A DNA stretch of 64,000 bases from an uncultured Acetatifactor sp. (lineage in GTDB: Bacteria; Bacillota; Clostridia; Lachnospirales; Lachnospiraceae). Below are positions 1-8,177 of the stretch, piece after piece (position 1 is the first letter of the stretch; every line of letters starts with the position of its first letter). The translations under genes and the position numbers were made by a program. Location: contig CAJUAB010000010.1 of assembly GCA_910583845.1 (NCBI GenBank), forward strand, positions 1 to 64,000, given 5' to 3'. Below the pieces are notes generated by a model, which was not told the origin of the DNA, ran no database searches, and worked only from the letters and a program-made list of their open reading frames with translations.

Positions 1-50
1 GAAACGCTTGTGGCCTTTTTGCTTGTGTTAATGCCATGCGTTACTGCCAT
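1..50 (-). CDS. Tail protein N-terminus (partial, possible tail sheath)
   Basis: Only the first 16 codons are in the window. The ATG follows a clear GGAGG ribosome site at 8 nt spacing, and the visible residues are MAVTHGINTSKKATSV. The gene directly follows the tail-terminator-like and linker genes, where lambda has its tail tube gene and contractile phages have the sheath. The opening motif resembles tail sheath proteins as I remember them, but 16 residues cannot prove this. Confidence 0.5.
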   Translation of the reverse strand, partial: MAVTHGINTSKKATSV

Positions 51-80
51 TTCTCATTCCTCCTTTTCTCTTCTTTTTTG

Positions 81-491
81 TTACTCCGTAAATTCCGCAC
101 TGATCAGCGAAACAATGTCTGCATAGTATTTATGCAGGATATTCCCCTGGCTGGCAATCTTGATTTTCGCTTCCGCCAGTTTGGATACGGGCACCAGCAT
201 TTTTCCAGCCATGGGGTACTTCTTTGTGGCCTCTTCCAGGCTCTTTTCAACCTGTTCCCTGGTTCCCACGAAAATACTGTTCTGTTTCAGCAGCCCCCTG
301 GGCAGGGACGGCCCCACATATACCAGCGTTTCCTGGCTCTCCTGGGGGCTTTCCTGGGGCTTTCCTGCCTCCTGGGTATTTTCCCCCGCCTCTTCCTTTT
401 CCAGCGCTTCCTGGGCTTCCTGGGGGGCTTCCTGGGCTTCCTGGGGAGTGCCTGCTGCCTCTATGGCTTTCTTTGCGCTTTTTACTGCCAT
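81..491 (-). CDS. Phage structural protein with Glu/Gln-rich linker
   Basis: This 136-aa protein has three parts: a short lysine-rich start, a repetitive PQEAQEA-type acidic stretch at about residues 14-58, and a compact C-terminal part (VYVGPSLPRGLLKQNSIFVG onward) without low complexity. It lies between the tail-terminator-like gene and the tail gene at the window edge, so a tail or connector role is likely. Its frame overlaps the start of the gene above it by 10 nt. The linker and the LVYVG segment match the ParB-like protein at 11561-12799 at both DNA and protein level. I do not recognise the family of the C-terminal part. Confidence 0.8.
   Translation of the reverse strand: MAVKSAKKAIEAAGTPQEAQEAPQEAQEALEKEEAGENTQEAGKPQESPQESQETLVYVGPSLPRGLLKQNSIFVGTREQVEKSLEEATKKYPMAGKMLVPVSKLAEAKIKIASQGNILHKYYADIVSLISAEFTE
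314..443 (-). repeat. E/Q-rich coding repeat, copy A
   Basis: This 130-bp coding segment aligns without gaps to 11758-11887 inside the parB-like gene, in the same reading frame. By hand count about 95 of the first 110 bases are identical, including a perfect 25-bp block. It encodes the acidic linker plus the VYVG segment. Confidence 0.85.
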
Positions 492-967
492 ATTCCTTCA
501 ACCTCCTGTTTGATTTCTGGTATGGACCAGTTCGTCATCATTTCCCCGAAATGATACGGGGCATAATCGTCTGGATAGATCAGGTATTCCAGCGGGTCCT
601 GTAAGGTAAACTGTTCCGCCAGTATCCTGTTCCTTTCCAGTTCTGTCCGTAGTCTCATAATGACATTCAGAACGTCATAGCTGCCCACGCTCTGGTCCTC
701 TGCGTAAGTTGCCACCACTATTCTGATCTGGCATGTGCTTTCCGGCTGGTTCCGCTCGTTCTTCCCGTCTTTGCCGGTTATGATCTGCAAGAGAATGTAC
801 GGTATGCGCTGCGTACTGTCTTCTTTCTTCGGCAGGCGCATTTTGTGGACTTCCGCTGCCCGTTCCTTCCCCTCTTCCCCAGGCTGTACCCGCACCTGTA
901 GGATTATGTCCGCCGTCTTTGCCTTCACAAACTCCGCCAGATTGTCAAGTAAAATTATAGGTGTCAT
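482..967 (-). CDS. Tail terminator / completion protein (gpU-like)
   Basis: A 161-aa protein in the position of lambda gene U, directly after the gpZ-like gene. It opens with MTPIILLDNLAEFVK, has a central beta-rich part (RIPYILLQIITG, CQIRIVVATYAEDQ) and ends with a GEMMTNWSIPEIKQ segment, a pattern seen in phage tail terminator and Gp37-like proteins. Such proteins form the ring that ends the tail tube and joins it to the head. Assignment rests on gene order and overall sequence type rather than a diagnostic motif. Confidence 0.65.
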   Translation of the reverse strand: MTPIILLDNLAEFVKAKTADIILQVRVQPGEEGKERAAEVHKMRLPKKEDSTQRIPYILLQIITGKDGKNERNQPESTCQIRIVVATYAEDQSVGSYDVLNVIMRLRTELERNRILAEQFTLQDPLEYLIYPDDYAPYHFGEMMTNWSIPEIKQEVEGIWQ

Positions 968-969
968 CT

Positions 970-1542
970 TTAACCCCCGTATCCGTTCAGCAGCCTGTCA
1001 ATCTCATGTTCCAGGCGCTCATTTACAAGCCGCTGCGCCTCTTCCTGTACCTGCCTGGATACCGCTTCCTGGCCTGCCATCTGGGTGGCGGAAAGCCCCA
1101 TAAGTTCCGATACAGGCAGGCGCTTCCTGCCTTCCCTCTCGAATACGCCCACATGGCCGCTTTTCATGGCGGCAATAAAGGCGCTTTCAAATACAGCGCC
1201 CCCGCCTTTCTTAACGCTGGCACGGACCAGCTTTTTCCCGCCGGGCTGTTTGGGGGATACCTTGAACTTGTACAGGGGGATTTTATACCCTGCAAAACGG
1301 ACAAAGCCCGCAAGGTTCCCCGTGCTGGCCTTCTGTATGCTGGTATTCGTGGCCGCATTCAGTGCGGACGCCTGCACGGTGTACACCTGCTTTATTCCCT
1401 GCCATGCGGCGGTCTTTACACGGGACAGGCCCCTGTTTATGGCGTTCATGTACGCCCTTTCCGCCCCTTTGGGGACGTTTGCCAGCAGTGCCTGCACCCG
1501 TTCCATGGTTTCCGCATTGATTTCAACGCCTATGCCGCTCAT
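970..1542 (-). CDS. Minor tail protein Z-like / head-tail connector
   Basis: At 190 aa it is about the length of lambda gpZ (192 aa) and sits at the gpZ position. It shows the typical layout: an N-terminal helix (METMERVQALLANVPKGAERA), a region with RVKTAAWQGIKQVYTV, then FVRFAGYKIPLYKFKVSPKQ and an ESAFIAAMKSGHVGVFER segment. The last is characteristic of gpZ/HK97 gp10-type tail completion proteins. Its ATG overlaps the stop of the FII-like gene by 4 nt, indicating translational coupling. The product probably acts at the head-tail joint during assembly. Confidence 0.8.
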   Translation of the reverse strand: MSGIGVEINAETMERVQALLANVPKGAERAYMNAINRGLSRVKTAAWQGIKQVYTVQASALNAATNTSIQKASTGNLAGFVRFAGYKIPLYKFKVSPKQPGGKKLVRASVKKGGGAVFESAFIAAMKSGHVGVFEREGRKRLPVSELMGLSATQMAGQEAVSRQVQEEAQRLVNERLEHEIDRLLNGYGG

Positions 1543-1883
1543 TCCACATATGCCCCCAGTTCCAGTATGATTTCCCCGTCTTCGTAGTCTGCTTTCAGAA
1601 TATTGTATTCCTGGGTGACGCCCGCCACCTTTATTGCAAACTCATGGTTCCTTTCCGGGATAAACCCTAAATCCTTATGCGCCACATATACCAGGGCTTC
1701 CAGTTCGGAAACCCCCGGCGCATTGTCGTTGCTTTTCCTCTGGCGCTCCGCCGCCGCCTCATGGTCCAGCACGGCGGGGGCTTCATACCATGCCCTGTCA
1801 TACCAAAATCCCGCCACCGTGGCAAATTCAGCGCTGTTGTGGAATACCGCCATATCGGCGTCACACTGGGCCTTGAAGTCCAT
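1539..1883 (-). CDS. Head-tail joining protein (FII-like)
   Basis: A 114-aa protein between the capsid gene and the gpZ-like gene, matching lambda FII in position and size (117 aa). It contains FWYDRAWYEAPAVLDHE and a beta-rich C-terminus ending in ILELGAYVE. Its start overlaps the last base of the capsid gene stop, so the two are probably coupled. The function, an adaptor between portal and tail, is inferred mostly from order. Confidence 0.65.
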   Translation of the reverse strand: MDFKAQCDADMAVFHNSAEFATVAGFWYDRAWYEAPAVLDHEAAAERQRKSNDNAPGVSELEALVYVAHKDLGFIPERNHEFAIKVAGVTQEYNILKADYEDGEIILELGAYVE

Positions 1884-2950
1884 CAGAATACCTTCGCCGT
1901 CAGCCAGCTGTCCACCTCATGCGGCACGGGAATGGGGGCGGATTGCAGGGACAGAAAGCGGCGGTCCGGGCGCTTCTTGATAAAAGTATCCGGCACCAGG
2001 CTTCCTTCCACCGTCTCCCACTTCTCCGTCTTCTGGTTCAGCCTGTTGATAGCGCCGTAAAGCCTGGAATACCTGGCATTCGTGCTGGCCAGTAACAGGG
2101 TGCCGGAAGGCACCATGGGAAGCTGCGTGGGTTTTGCGGGGTTGGTCCAGTTGTCCAGATACCATTCATTGTACTTGTAAATGTCCAGGCCCAGTTCATG
2201 AATGGTCCCTATGTAGGTGACGTTATTCTCCTTCTGTTCGGGCTTGATCACTGCCAGGGCATAGTTTTTCACGTCCAGCATTTTCTGGATACTTTCGTCC
2301 TTGATAAACTCCACCGCCACGTCAGACGCCATAATACATACGTTGCAGTTCGTGAAGCCTTCCTTCTGGACCCGCTCATGCCATTCCACCAGGTTTTCAT
2401 ACTTGCTCTGGGCAGTTCCGCCTTTCCATTTCAGTTTTGTATCTTTGGAAATGTCGATCTTGTTAGTAAAGCCAAAATCAATCACGTCCGCCACGCCCTT
2501 ACCCACTACCATGATCTTTCCGGCCAGCATGGTCTGGGCGCACATCCACTCTTCACGGCGGATAATGCTGTCCCGCAGTTCCGTGAAGTCATCACGCATT
2601 TTAATGACGGCCCGCTGTGCGGGGGTCATTTCAGAATACAGGCTTTCTCCCGGCTGCCTGTTGATGATATTGTCAATCGTGGTGACTTTATCCGGGGCGA
2701 TCAGCGGCGGGGTGTAGCTGTCCGTCTCATATCCGCTGCCCGGTATGATCTGCCCGCCCACAAGACGGCTCACAAACGGGGCCATTGTCCTGCTGCCCTT
2801 CCAAAAATCAATATCCACCTTTTCCGTTACAAATGTCCTTGTGTTCCCGAAAAACGTATCCCGGAAAAAGGTGTGGACAGGCGGCAGTTTTTTAATGACG
2901 CCCATCATGGTTCTGGGTTCATAAATGCTTACAGTGTTCGGCATTTTCAT
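1883..2950 (-). CDS. Major capsid protein, lambda gpE family
   Basis: This 355-aa protein (lambda gpE is 341 aa) has typical features of Phage_cap_E: an N-terminal PPVHTFFRDTFFGNTRTFVTEKVDIDFWKG stretch (about residues 23-55), then MAPFVSRLVGG and later NCNVCIMASDVAVEF. It ends with RPDRRFLSLQSAPIPVP, close to the conserved gpE C-terminus. The ATG is preceded by AAAGGAGGAATG. Upstream is the decoration protein, downstream the joining protein. It forms the icosahedral shell. Confidence 0.93.
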   Translation of the reverse strand: MKMPNTVSIYEPRTMMGVIKKLPPVHTFFRDTFFGNTRTFVTEKVDIDFWKGSRTMAPFVSRLVGGQIIPGSGYETDSYTPPLIAPDKVTTIDNIINRQPGESLYSEMTPAQRAVIKMRDDFTELRDSIIRREEWMCAQTMLAGKIMVVGKGVADVIDFGFTNKIDISKDTKLKWKGGTAQSKYENLVEWHERVQKEGFTNCNVCIMASDVAVEFIKDESIQKMLDVKNYALAVIKPEQKENNVTYIGTIHELGLDIYKYNEWYLDNWTNPAKPTQLPMVPSGTLLLASTNARYSRLYGAINRLNQKTEKWETVEGSLVPDTFIKKRPDRRFLSLQSAPIPVPHEVDSWLTAKVF

Positions 2951-2979
2951 TCCTCCTTTACGCCAAAATTACACTAAAA

Positions 2980-3318
2980 TTACACCAAAAAAATACACAG
3001 TTTTCTAAGCGCCGCCTTTGCCGCTGCGGCGTCAACTGTCCCTATGTTCACGGCGTCTGCAAAGACTTCCCCGGTCATGATATATACCACAGGTTCATCT
3101 TTCGCCGCCGCATTGACAGCAATTCCCACCACGTTGGCAATGCCCGCCGTGGTTGCGGGTTGCAGGGTCACGGCTCCGCTGTCTTCGTCCGTGACCGACA
3201 TGATCATATCGTACTGGGCAATCGCCGCCCCTGCCGTCCCCGTATCCCTTACCACGGGAAATTCCCCGGCAAAAAACTTCTGGGGGGTGAAACTTCTTTT
3301 TTCCACTAAATTTGCCAC
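2980..3318 (-). CDS. Head decoration protein, lambda gpD family
   Basis: The best start is a GTG at 3318, preceded by GGGAGGAAAAAGAC, giving 112 aa (lambda gpD is 110 aa). The longer upstream reading frame only overlaps the previous gene and is not needed. Features include FFAGEFPVVRDTGTAGAAI, VTLQPATTAGIANVVGIAVNAAA and a VVYIMTGEVFADAVN strand, as expected for HDPD-family decoration proteins. These trimerise on the expanded capsid and stabilise it. The gene lies between the scaffold and capsid genes as in lambda. Confidence 0.88.
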   Translation of the reverse strand: MANLVEKRSFTPQKFFAGEFPVVRDTGTAGAAIAQYDMIMSVTDEDSGAVTLQPATTAGIANVVGIAVNAAAKDEPVVYIMTGEVFADAVNIGTVDAAAAKAALRKLCIFLV

Positions 3319-3349
3319 GTCTTTTTCCTCCCTTCTCTTTTCGCCTGTA

Positions 3350-3715
3350 TTACAGAACCTCTTCAATGGCACGGTCATAGACGCTCTTTCCGTTATCTCC
3401 GCCGCCCATCTGTGTGCTGCCCGGCTCCACATCAAAAATCTTTGACGCCTGGGCGTCATCTTCCATGTTGCCCCATGCCGTTATGCCTGCCTGTTTCTGG
3501 GCCTTGATGATATTCAGCGCCGCCTGGCCAGCGTCCACCGGGTTTGTGAACATAGCGTCTTCCACGATCTTTTCAAATCCTTTAGGGGCGCTGTCCATAA
3601 TGGATTTAATGCGGTTACGCTCTCCCTCTGCGGCGCTGTTTCTGATCTGGGCCACCAAATCCGGGTATGCAGTTTCCAGGGCAGAAACCGTGTTGATAGT
3701 CTCTTTCGGTTCCAT
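3350..3715 (-). CDS. Internal in-frame scaffold protein (Nu3-like)
   Basis: Inside the protease gene an ATG at 3715 (codon 258) is preceded by AAAGGAGGAAAACAG, a near-ideal ribosome site with 7 nt spacing. It starts MEPKETINTV in frame and yields 121 aa of hydrophilic, probably helical protein. In lambda the scaffold Nu3 is made in the same way from an internal start in gene C. The ribosome site and frame are seen; separate expression is inferred from that parallel. Confidence 0.8.
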   Translation of the reverse strand: MEPKETINTVSALETAYPDLVAQIRNSAAEGERNRIKSIMDSAPKGFEKIVEDAMFTNPVDAGQAALNIIKAQKQAGITAWGNMEDDAQASKIFDVEPGSTQMGGGDNGKSVYDRAIEEVL

Positions 3716-4486
3716 CTGTTTTCCTCCTTTATTCTCGTTTTTATTTTGCAAACTGCCCGGATTGTTTGGGCGGTTTAACAACAGTTTTTCCGGCAGGGTA
3801 TGAAACCCCGTCAAATCCATGGGCACAGAATTGACCACCACTTTGCTGGCGTTCTCTATGATCGTCTGTGCCTCTGTGAACATAAGTTCATCACAGAACC
3901 CGTTTTCTACAGCTTCATCACCAGTCCACCACGTTTCCGCCGTCATGATCGCCGCTATGTCCTCCGGCTTTTTGCCCGTCTTCATGCTGTAGGTATTCAT
4001 AATGGACTGCTTGATCACCCGCAGTTCCTGTGCCATCTTCTCAAAGTCTTCCGCCCGGAAAGTATCCCATACCGACATGGCCGGATCGTGGACCATAAAA
4101 ACCCCGTTTTTTGCAATCTTTATGGTATCGCCTGCCATGGCAATGATTGTGGCGGCGCTTGCGGCCCACCCGTCTATTTTCACGGTGATCTTTGCGTCCA
4201 GGTCCCGCAGGCGGGTGTAAATGGCATTTGCGGCGAACACATCACCGCCACCGCTGTTAATGCGGACAATGATTTCCTCCACGTCCCCCAGGGCGGCCAG
4301 TTCCTGGTTAAACCAGGCGGGGGTCACTGTATCCTGCCACCAGCTTTTTTGACTGGTTATAGGGCCGTACAGTAAAAGTTCCGGGGGCTTTGTGTCAGTT
4401 CCCGGAATGAAATTCCAAAACTTATTTTCCGCTTCCCCCTGGGGGTTCTGCCCCTGCTGCCGGGGCTGGTTTCTGTTCTGTGGCAA
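3350..4486 (-). CDS. Head maturation protease fused to scaffold (gpC-like)
   Basis: A 378-aa protein. Residues about 35-225 form a ClpP/SppA-type serine protease: IIVRINSGGGDVFAANAIYTRL, then the nucleophile serine in DGWAASAATIIAMAG, and the histidine in VFMVHDPAMS. The C-terminal third is hydrophilic and helical (scaffold-like). This is the lambda gpC design: protease plus scaffold in one chain, processed during prohead maturation. An internal in-frame start with its own ribosome site gives a separate scaffold (see 3350-3715). The start lies 65 nt inside the portal gene end, so the two frames overlap. Confidence 0.9.
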   Translation of the reverse strand: MPQNRNQPRQQGQNPQGEAENKFWNFIPGTDTKPPELLLYGPITSQKSWWQDTVTPAWFNQELAALGDVEEIIVRINSGGGDVFAANAIYTRLRDLDAKITVKIDGWAASAATIIAMAGDTIKIAKNGVFMVHDPAMSVWDTFRAEDFEKMAQELRVIKQSIMNTYSMKTGKKPEDIAAIMTAETWWTGDEAVENGFCDELMFTEAQTIIENASKVVVNSVPMDLTGFHTLPEKLLLNRPNNPGSLQNKNENKGGKQMEPKETINTVSALETAYPDLVAQIRNSAAEGERNRIKSIMDSAPKGFEKIVEDAMFTNPVDAGQAALNIIKAQKQAGITAWGNMEDDAQASKIFDVEPGSTQMGGGDNGKSVYDRAIEEVL

Positions 4487-6029
4487 TGCTTGATACCTCC
4501 TTTAGTTTGCTTTCTTCCTGTTTTAGCTGTTCCACATTGGCGTAAAAATCCGAACCTGTCATTTCCATGGTTTCGGACTGCCTTGTGGAAAATCCGTTCT
4601 TTACCCGCTTTTCGGCGGCGCTTACTTCCTGCACCGGGTTCAATATTCCCCTTGCCGGTCCGTTCCACTCTGCCCTGCTGTATGCCTTTTTATACAGGGG
4701 GTCAGAAAAGAAACCAGGGGCTGCTATCCTTCCCTTTGCCACTGCCTCTGCAAGCCATTCCTCATATACCACCTGGCAAAAATCCGTTGCCAGCCAGGTT
4801 CTGTACATGCGGAACATTTTCCACGCCTCTTCCAGCGCCCCACGGCTTGCGGAATAGCTGGCCGTGAACGTCTTTAAAAGCAATTCATAGGGGATTTCCA
4901 GGGCGGAACCGATCTGGCGGCATATGGCTTCCACAAAGCCGGAAAAATTGCTGTTCGGCCTGCCTGGTGCCACTCCGTTGGCCTTTTCGCCTTCGTTCAG
5001 ATCAATCACCGCACCGGGGGCCAGCTCTATGGTGGTTTCGTCATCTGCGTCCACCTGTTCATCTTCCGGCACATTGGACCCTATCGGGGGGCCGTCTTCC
5101 GGGGACTGCTTTTCAATGAATACGGCATACAGGCCATTCACCACTGCTGCCACCAGTTCAGCGTCTGTATACCGCCCCAGCTGTTTCAGCGCCTCGATCA
5201 CGGGGGCCAGGAAGGGGACGCCCCGGCGCTGGTCTATGCGCTCCCGTGTCATAATGTGTATAACGTTCCGCCTGCCGCTCTTCTCCCCGTATGCAGGCAC
5301 CCGGACCCATTCGGCAGGGGCTGTGGTGTAGGAAAGCGGGTGATACTTTGAAAAATGGTATGCCACCACCTCCCCCGTGCTGTCCGTCTCCACGCCGCCT
5401 ATGATATGATCGTCCATTGTGTCATATCCGCCGGGGCTGGAAAGCCGGTCCGCCTCGATCAGCCTGACCCGCAAGTCATATGGCTGTCCCTGCCTGGGCT
5501 TCATGGGCATTAGTGCCAGGCAGTCCCCGGACATAAGCCATGACATGAATGCCAGCTGCTGCAATTCGCAGAAATTATCCACACGGGCGGCGTCACAGTC
5601 CGGGCTGTCTGCCCACAGTGCCCATTCCCGTTCAATCTGCCTTTCCAGGGCATGTGCCGTCTCCGTGTCCATGCCCAGGACTTCACGGTCAATCGTGGGT
5701 TTCAGCCGCAAGCCCCGCCCTACTACATTCGTTCGCATGGTTTTGATTGCCCCCGTTGCCAGCGGCACACCCATGTACAGGTCACGGGAACGCTGGCGCA
5801 ACACGTCCAGATTGTCTTCTATGTCCTCACGGGCGGAACCGCCGCTGTACAGCCACCCGGCCATGGATTTTTTGTATTGGCTGGCACCATAGTTCCCGTA
5901 TCCACTGTTTAAAATGTCCATCTTCCGCCGTGCCGCCATTCTCTGTAAGCCCTTTTCCGGGCTTACGGCGGCCACCATGCCGTCAAATGCTTTTGAAATT
6001 ATGCCTATCGTTCTCACCTCCCAGGGCAT
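4422..6029 (-). CDS. Portal protein, lambda gpB family
   Basis: From the ATG at 6029 the protein is 535 aa (lambda gpB is 533 aa). It has the family's features: GYGNYGASQYKKSMAGW near the N-terminus, RSRDLYMGVPLATGAIKTMRTNVVGRGLRLKP, RVRLIEADRLSSP, and FTASYSASRGALEEAWKMFRMYR near the C-terminus. It forms the dodecameric DNA channel. The start is uncertain: a GGGAGGTGAG ribosome-like site lies inside the first codons without a good start behind it, and a hairpin with a T run directly precedes the ATG. The C-terminus overlaps the protease gene by 65 nt. Confidence 0.92.
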   Translation of the reverse strand: MPWEVRTIGIISKAFDGMVAAVSPEKGLQRMAARRKMDILNSGYGNYGASQYKKSMAGWLYSGGSAREDIEDNLDVLRQRSRDLYMGVPLATGAIKTMRTNVVGRGLRLKPTIDREVLGMDTETAHALERQIEREWALWADSPDCDAARVDNFCELQQLAFMSWLMSGDCLALMPMKPRQGQPYDLRVRLIEADRLSSPGGYDTMDDHIIGGVETDSTGEVVAYHFSKYHPLSYTTAPAEWVRVPAYGEKSGRRNVIHIMTRERIDQRRGVPFLAPVIEALKQLGRYTDAELVAAVVNGLYAVFIEKQSPEDGPPIGSNVPEDEQVDADDETTIELAPGAVIDLNEGEKANGVAPGRPNSNFSGFVEAICRQIGSALEIPYELLLKTFTASYSASRGALEEAWKMFRMYRTWLATDFCQVVYEEWLAEAVAKGRIAAPGFFSDPLYKKAYSRAEWNGPARGILNPVQEVSAAEKRVKNGFSTRQSETMEMTGSDFYANVEQLKQEESKLKEVSSIATEQKPAPAAGAEPPGGSGK

Positions 6030-6030
6030 G

Positions 6031-6057
6031 AAAAAAGCACCTTTTACGGGTGCCTTT
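6031..6057 (-). terminator. Leader hairpin before portal gene
   Basis: On the minus strand the arms GCACC (6049-6053) and GGTGC (6037-6041), with a 7-nt loop, are followed at once by TTTTTT (6036-6031). A run of A before the first arm can extend pairing. It lies between the conserved late promoter at about 6,083-6,121 and the portal ATG. The stem is short, so efficiency is uncertain. Confidence 0.5.
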
Positions 6058-6082
6058 TCCTTTAACCTTTTTTGACGATATG

Positions 6083-6121
6083 ATTTTACCACGGAAAAGC
6101 GGGCAATGGCGGGCAATCTTT
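6083..6121 (-). promoter_or_regulatory. Late promoter P1 with tandem ATTGCCCG element
   Basis: On the minus strand the conserved 22-bp element (6100-6121) contains two ATTGCCCG units ten bases apart. Eleven bases later comes an extended -10, TGGTAAAAT (-10 hexamer at 6083-6088). There is no consensus -35; the element takes its place. The same element and layout occur at 9742-9779 and I saw it nowhere else. It probably drives portal-to-tail genes under phage control. Confidence 0.6.
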
Positions 6122-6351
6122 TACAGGTCACGGGGCACGACCCTGTATGCGGCATTCCTGCTGCCGTGCTTCGCCTTGTTTTCCAGCTTCGTGACCATGC
6201 CCTGCCAGTATCGGATTGTCTCCCGGATTTCCGCCAGGTCCGCCCTTGTCAGCGTCCTGCTGCCTATCGTGTATGACTGGTTTGTGGTGCAGGTCAGTTC
6301 CGCTTCCAGCCATGCGTTAAGATGTTCCTTTGCAATAGATAGTGTAACCAT
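6121..6351 (-). CDS. Head-tail joining protein, gpW-like (DUF6148 type)
   Basis: A 76-aa helical protein between the terminase and portal genes, where lambda has gpW (68 aa). Its sequence, with WLEAELTCTTNQSYTIGSRT followed by LTRADLAEIRETIRYWQ, is typical of the small DUF6148/gpW-like proteins of Firmicutes phages. Its ATG overlaps the terminase stop. gpW-like proteins add to filled heads before tail attachment. The stop codon overlaps the conserved late-promoter element. Confidence 0.82.
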   Translation of the reverse strand: MVTLSIAKEHLNAWLEAELTCTTNQSYTIGSRTLTRADLAEIRETIRYWQGMVTKLENKAKHGSRNAAYRVVPRDL

Positions 6352-8177
6352 TATAATATACCTCCGCTTGTTCTTCTGCCCCTTTTCCTTTTCGGGGCTG
6401 CTGTTTGCTGTTTGGGTGCTTCCGGCGCTTTCAGCGGTACACCTGCTATTTCAATGGCTGCGGAAGCATAATTGCGGCAGTCCAGGGCCTCATTTCTCTT
6501 GTGGGCATTGTCCTTTATGCGCCACTCAAAGAACGGGCGGCCCATCTTATATACCAGCACCTGTTTTTCTGCCGTCAGCCCTTTAAAATAGTCTTCGTTG
6601 TACCCTCTTTCCTCTTCTTTAGGGAAATGACAGAACCCCGGCCCTTCCTGCTCTACCTGTAGGCGCTGTAATAGCAGGCTTTTCCCGGTATCCACCCCCA
6701 GGGTGAAAAGATATGCCTGCTCCCTGTTGTTCTTTGTAGGCTTCTGGATATAGGCCGCTGCGCTGTCGTTGCTACCCTTAATCGCAAAAATACGGCGGTT
6801 AAACCTTGGCTTGCAGAATTTGTACACCTGGTTTGTGCGGTGTCCGCCGCTGTCTATGCAGGTGCATATGATTTTCAGCTTTGTGCCGTCCGGCTTCTGC
6901 CAGGTCTGCCCCAGAAAGGCGTCCAGATCAGCCCATACCTGGTTCCGCATGTTGCTGTTGTCCCCATACAGGACGGTGTACTGTATGCCCCAGTTTTCAT
7001 ATTCCGGCCCCCAGCCCACCACTTCAATTTCAAAACGATCATCTTGCGTGTCCACCCCGGCGGTCAAGTAAAGCACTTCCGGCGGGACTTCGCAGTTATA
7101 ACGTTCCCGGCGCTTCAACAGTTCCTCGTCATTCACCTGGGTGCCCTCTTCCTCCCAGGTCTGCCCCATCTTCGTGTTGGTCCATACTTTCATAGGCTCT
7201 ATATTGCCCTTTTTCTTTTCCTCGTTGGCAAGTAGGAATTTATTGACTATATCCTTCCACTGTGCCAGCGTGGACCCCAGGGCATTGAGATGGAACCCCT
7301 TGACCGGGTTGTCCGGGTCCGCATGGATATATTTTCCGTCCTTAAAGCATTTTTTCCATGACGCTTCCGGGGATACTACCCCGCATTTTGCGCATACATA
7401 CTGTATATTGTCCAGATCGTCCTTGTCAAATACCACCCCGGACCATTCCAGGGGCTGCAATTCCCCGCATTCCGGGCACGGCACGTTCCATTCCCCCTGA
7501 GAACTGTGCTGGTACTCAATCTCAATCCGGGAAGTGTCTTTAATCAGCGGGGTGGATACATATACCTCCTTGCTGTTCCAGAACGTGGTCAGGCGTTCCG
7601 CTGCCAGGAAAAGGGGGTCCCCCTCCTTGCCTGCCGTGGCCGGGTATCTGTCCACTTCGTCCGCCAGCAGTATCTGTATGGGACGGGAAGCCAGGGAAGC
7701 GGGGCTATTGGCCCCCACCATGGTGATATGCCCGCCGGGGAATATCTTTTCCAGGATTGTGTTTCCCGTGTTCCTGCCTTTTTCGTTCACCAGGCCAGAC
7801 AGTGCCGGGGTGTCCTGTAGCATTTTTGACAGGCGGTCTTTAGAAAACGATTCCGCCATCTGTATTGTGGGCTGCATAATCAGCACGGGGGCGGGGTCAT
7901 AGTGCATGAAATACCCGACTGTATTTAACAGTGCCCCTTCCGTCTTCCCGATCTGTGCAGAGGACATTACCACCGTTTTTTTCACCTTAATGTCTGATAT
8001 GGTGTCCATGATTTCTTTCTGGTGTGGAACCTTTTCCGTCCTCCACCTTCCGGGTTCAGCGGAAGCCCCCTGGGAAAGCCTCCTGTACTGATCAGCCCAG
8101 TCAGACATTTTCATTTCCGGCGGCGGCTTTAGCCTCGCAAATATTCGTTTAAATATGGCTTTACTGTATTTCTCCAT
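6351..8177 (-). CDS. Terminase large subunit, gpA family
   Basis: A 608-aa packaging motor (lambda gpA is 641 aa). The ATPase domain has a Walker A-like VMSSAQIGKTEGALL (around residue 75) and Walker B LLADEVDRYP (around residue 170). A zinc-binding pair of CxxC motifs (CPECGE, CAKCGV) follows at about residues 235-265. The C-terminal nuclease region includes LTAGVDTQDDRFEIEVVGWG and ICTCIDSGGHRT with acidic residues. It cuts concatemers and pumps DNA into the head. It overlaps the Nu1-like gene by 17 nt. Confidence 0.95.
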   Translation of the reverse strand: MEKYSKAIFKRIFARLKPPPEMKMSDWADQYRRLSQGASAEPGRWRTEKVPHQKEIMDTISDIKVKKTVVMSSAQIGKTEGALLNTVGYFMHYDPAPVLIMQPTIQMAESFSKDRLSKMLQDTPALSGLVNEKGRNTGNTILEKIFPGGHITMVGANSPASLASRPIQILLADEVDRYPATAGKEGDPLFLAAERLTTFWNSKEVYVSTPLIKDTSRIEIEYQHSSQGEWNVPCPECGELQPLEWSGVVFDKDDLDNIQYVCAKCGVVSPEASWKKCFKDGKYIHADPDNPVKGFHLNALGSTLAQWKDIVNKFLLANEEKKKGNIEPMKVWTNTKMGQTWEEEGTQVNDEELLKRRERYNCEVPPEVLYLTAGVDTQDDRFEIEVVGWGPEYENWGIQYTVLYGDNSNMRNQVWADLDAFLGQTWQKPDGTKLKIICTCIDSGGHRTNQVYKFCKPRFNRRIFAIKGSNDSAAAYIQKPTKNNREQAYLFTLGVDTGKSLLLQRLQVEQEGPGFCHFPKEEERGYNEDYFKGLTAEKQVLVYKMGRPFFEWRIKDNAHKRNEALDCRNYASAAIEIAGVPLKAPEAPKQQTAAPKRKRGRRTSGGIL

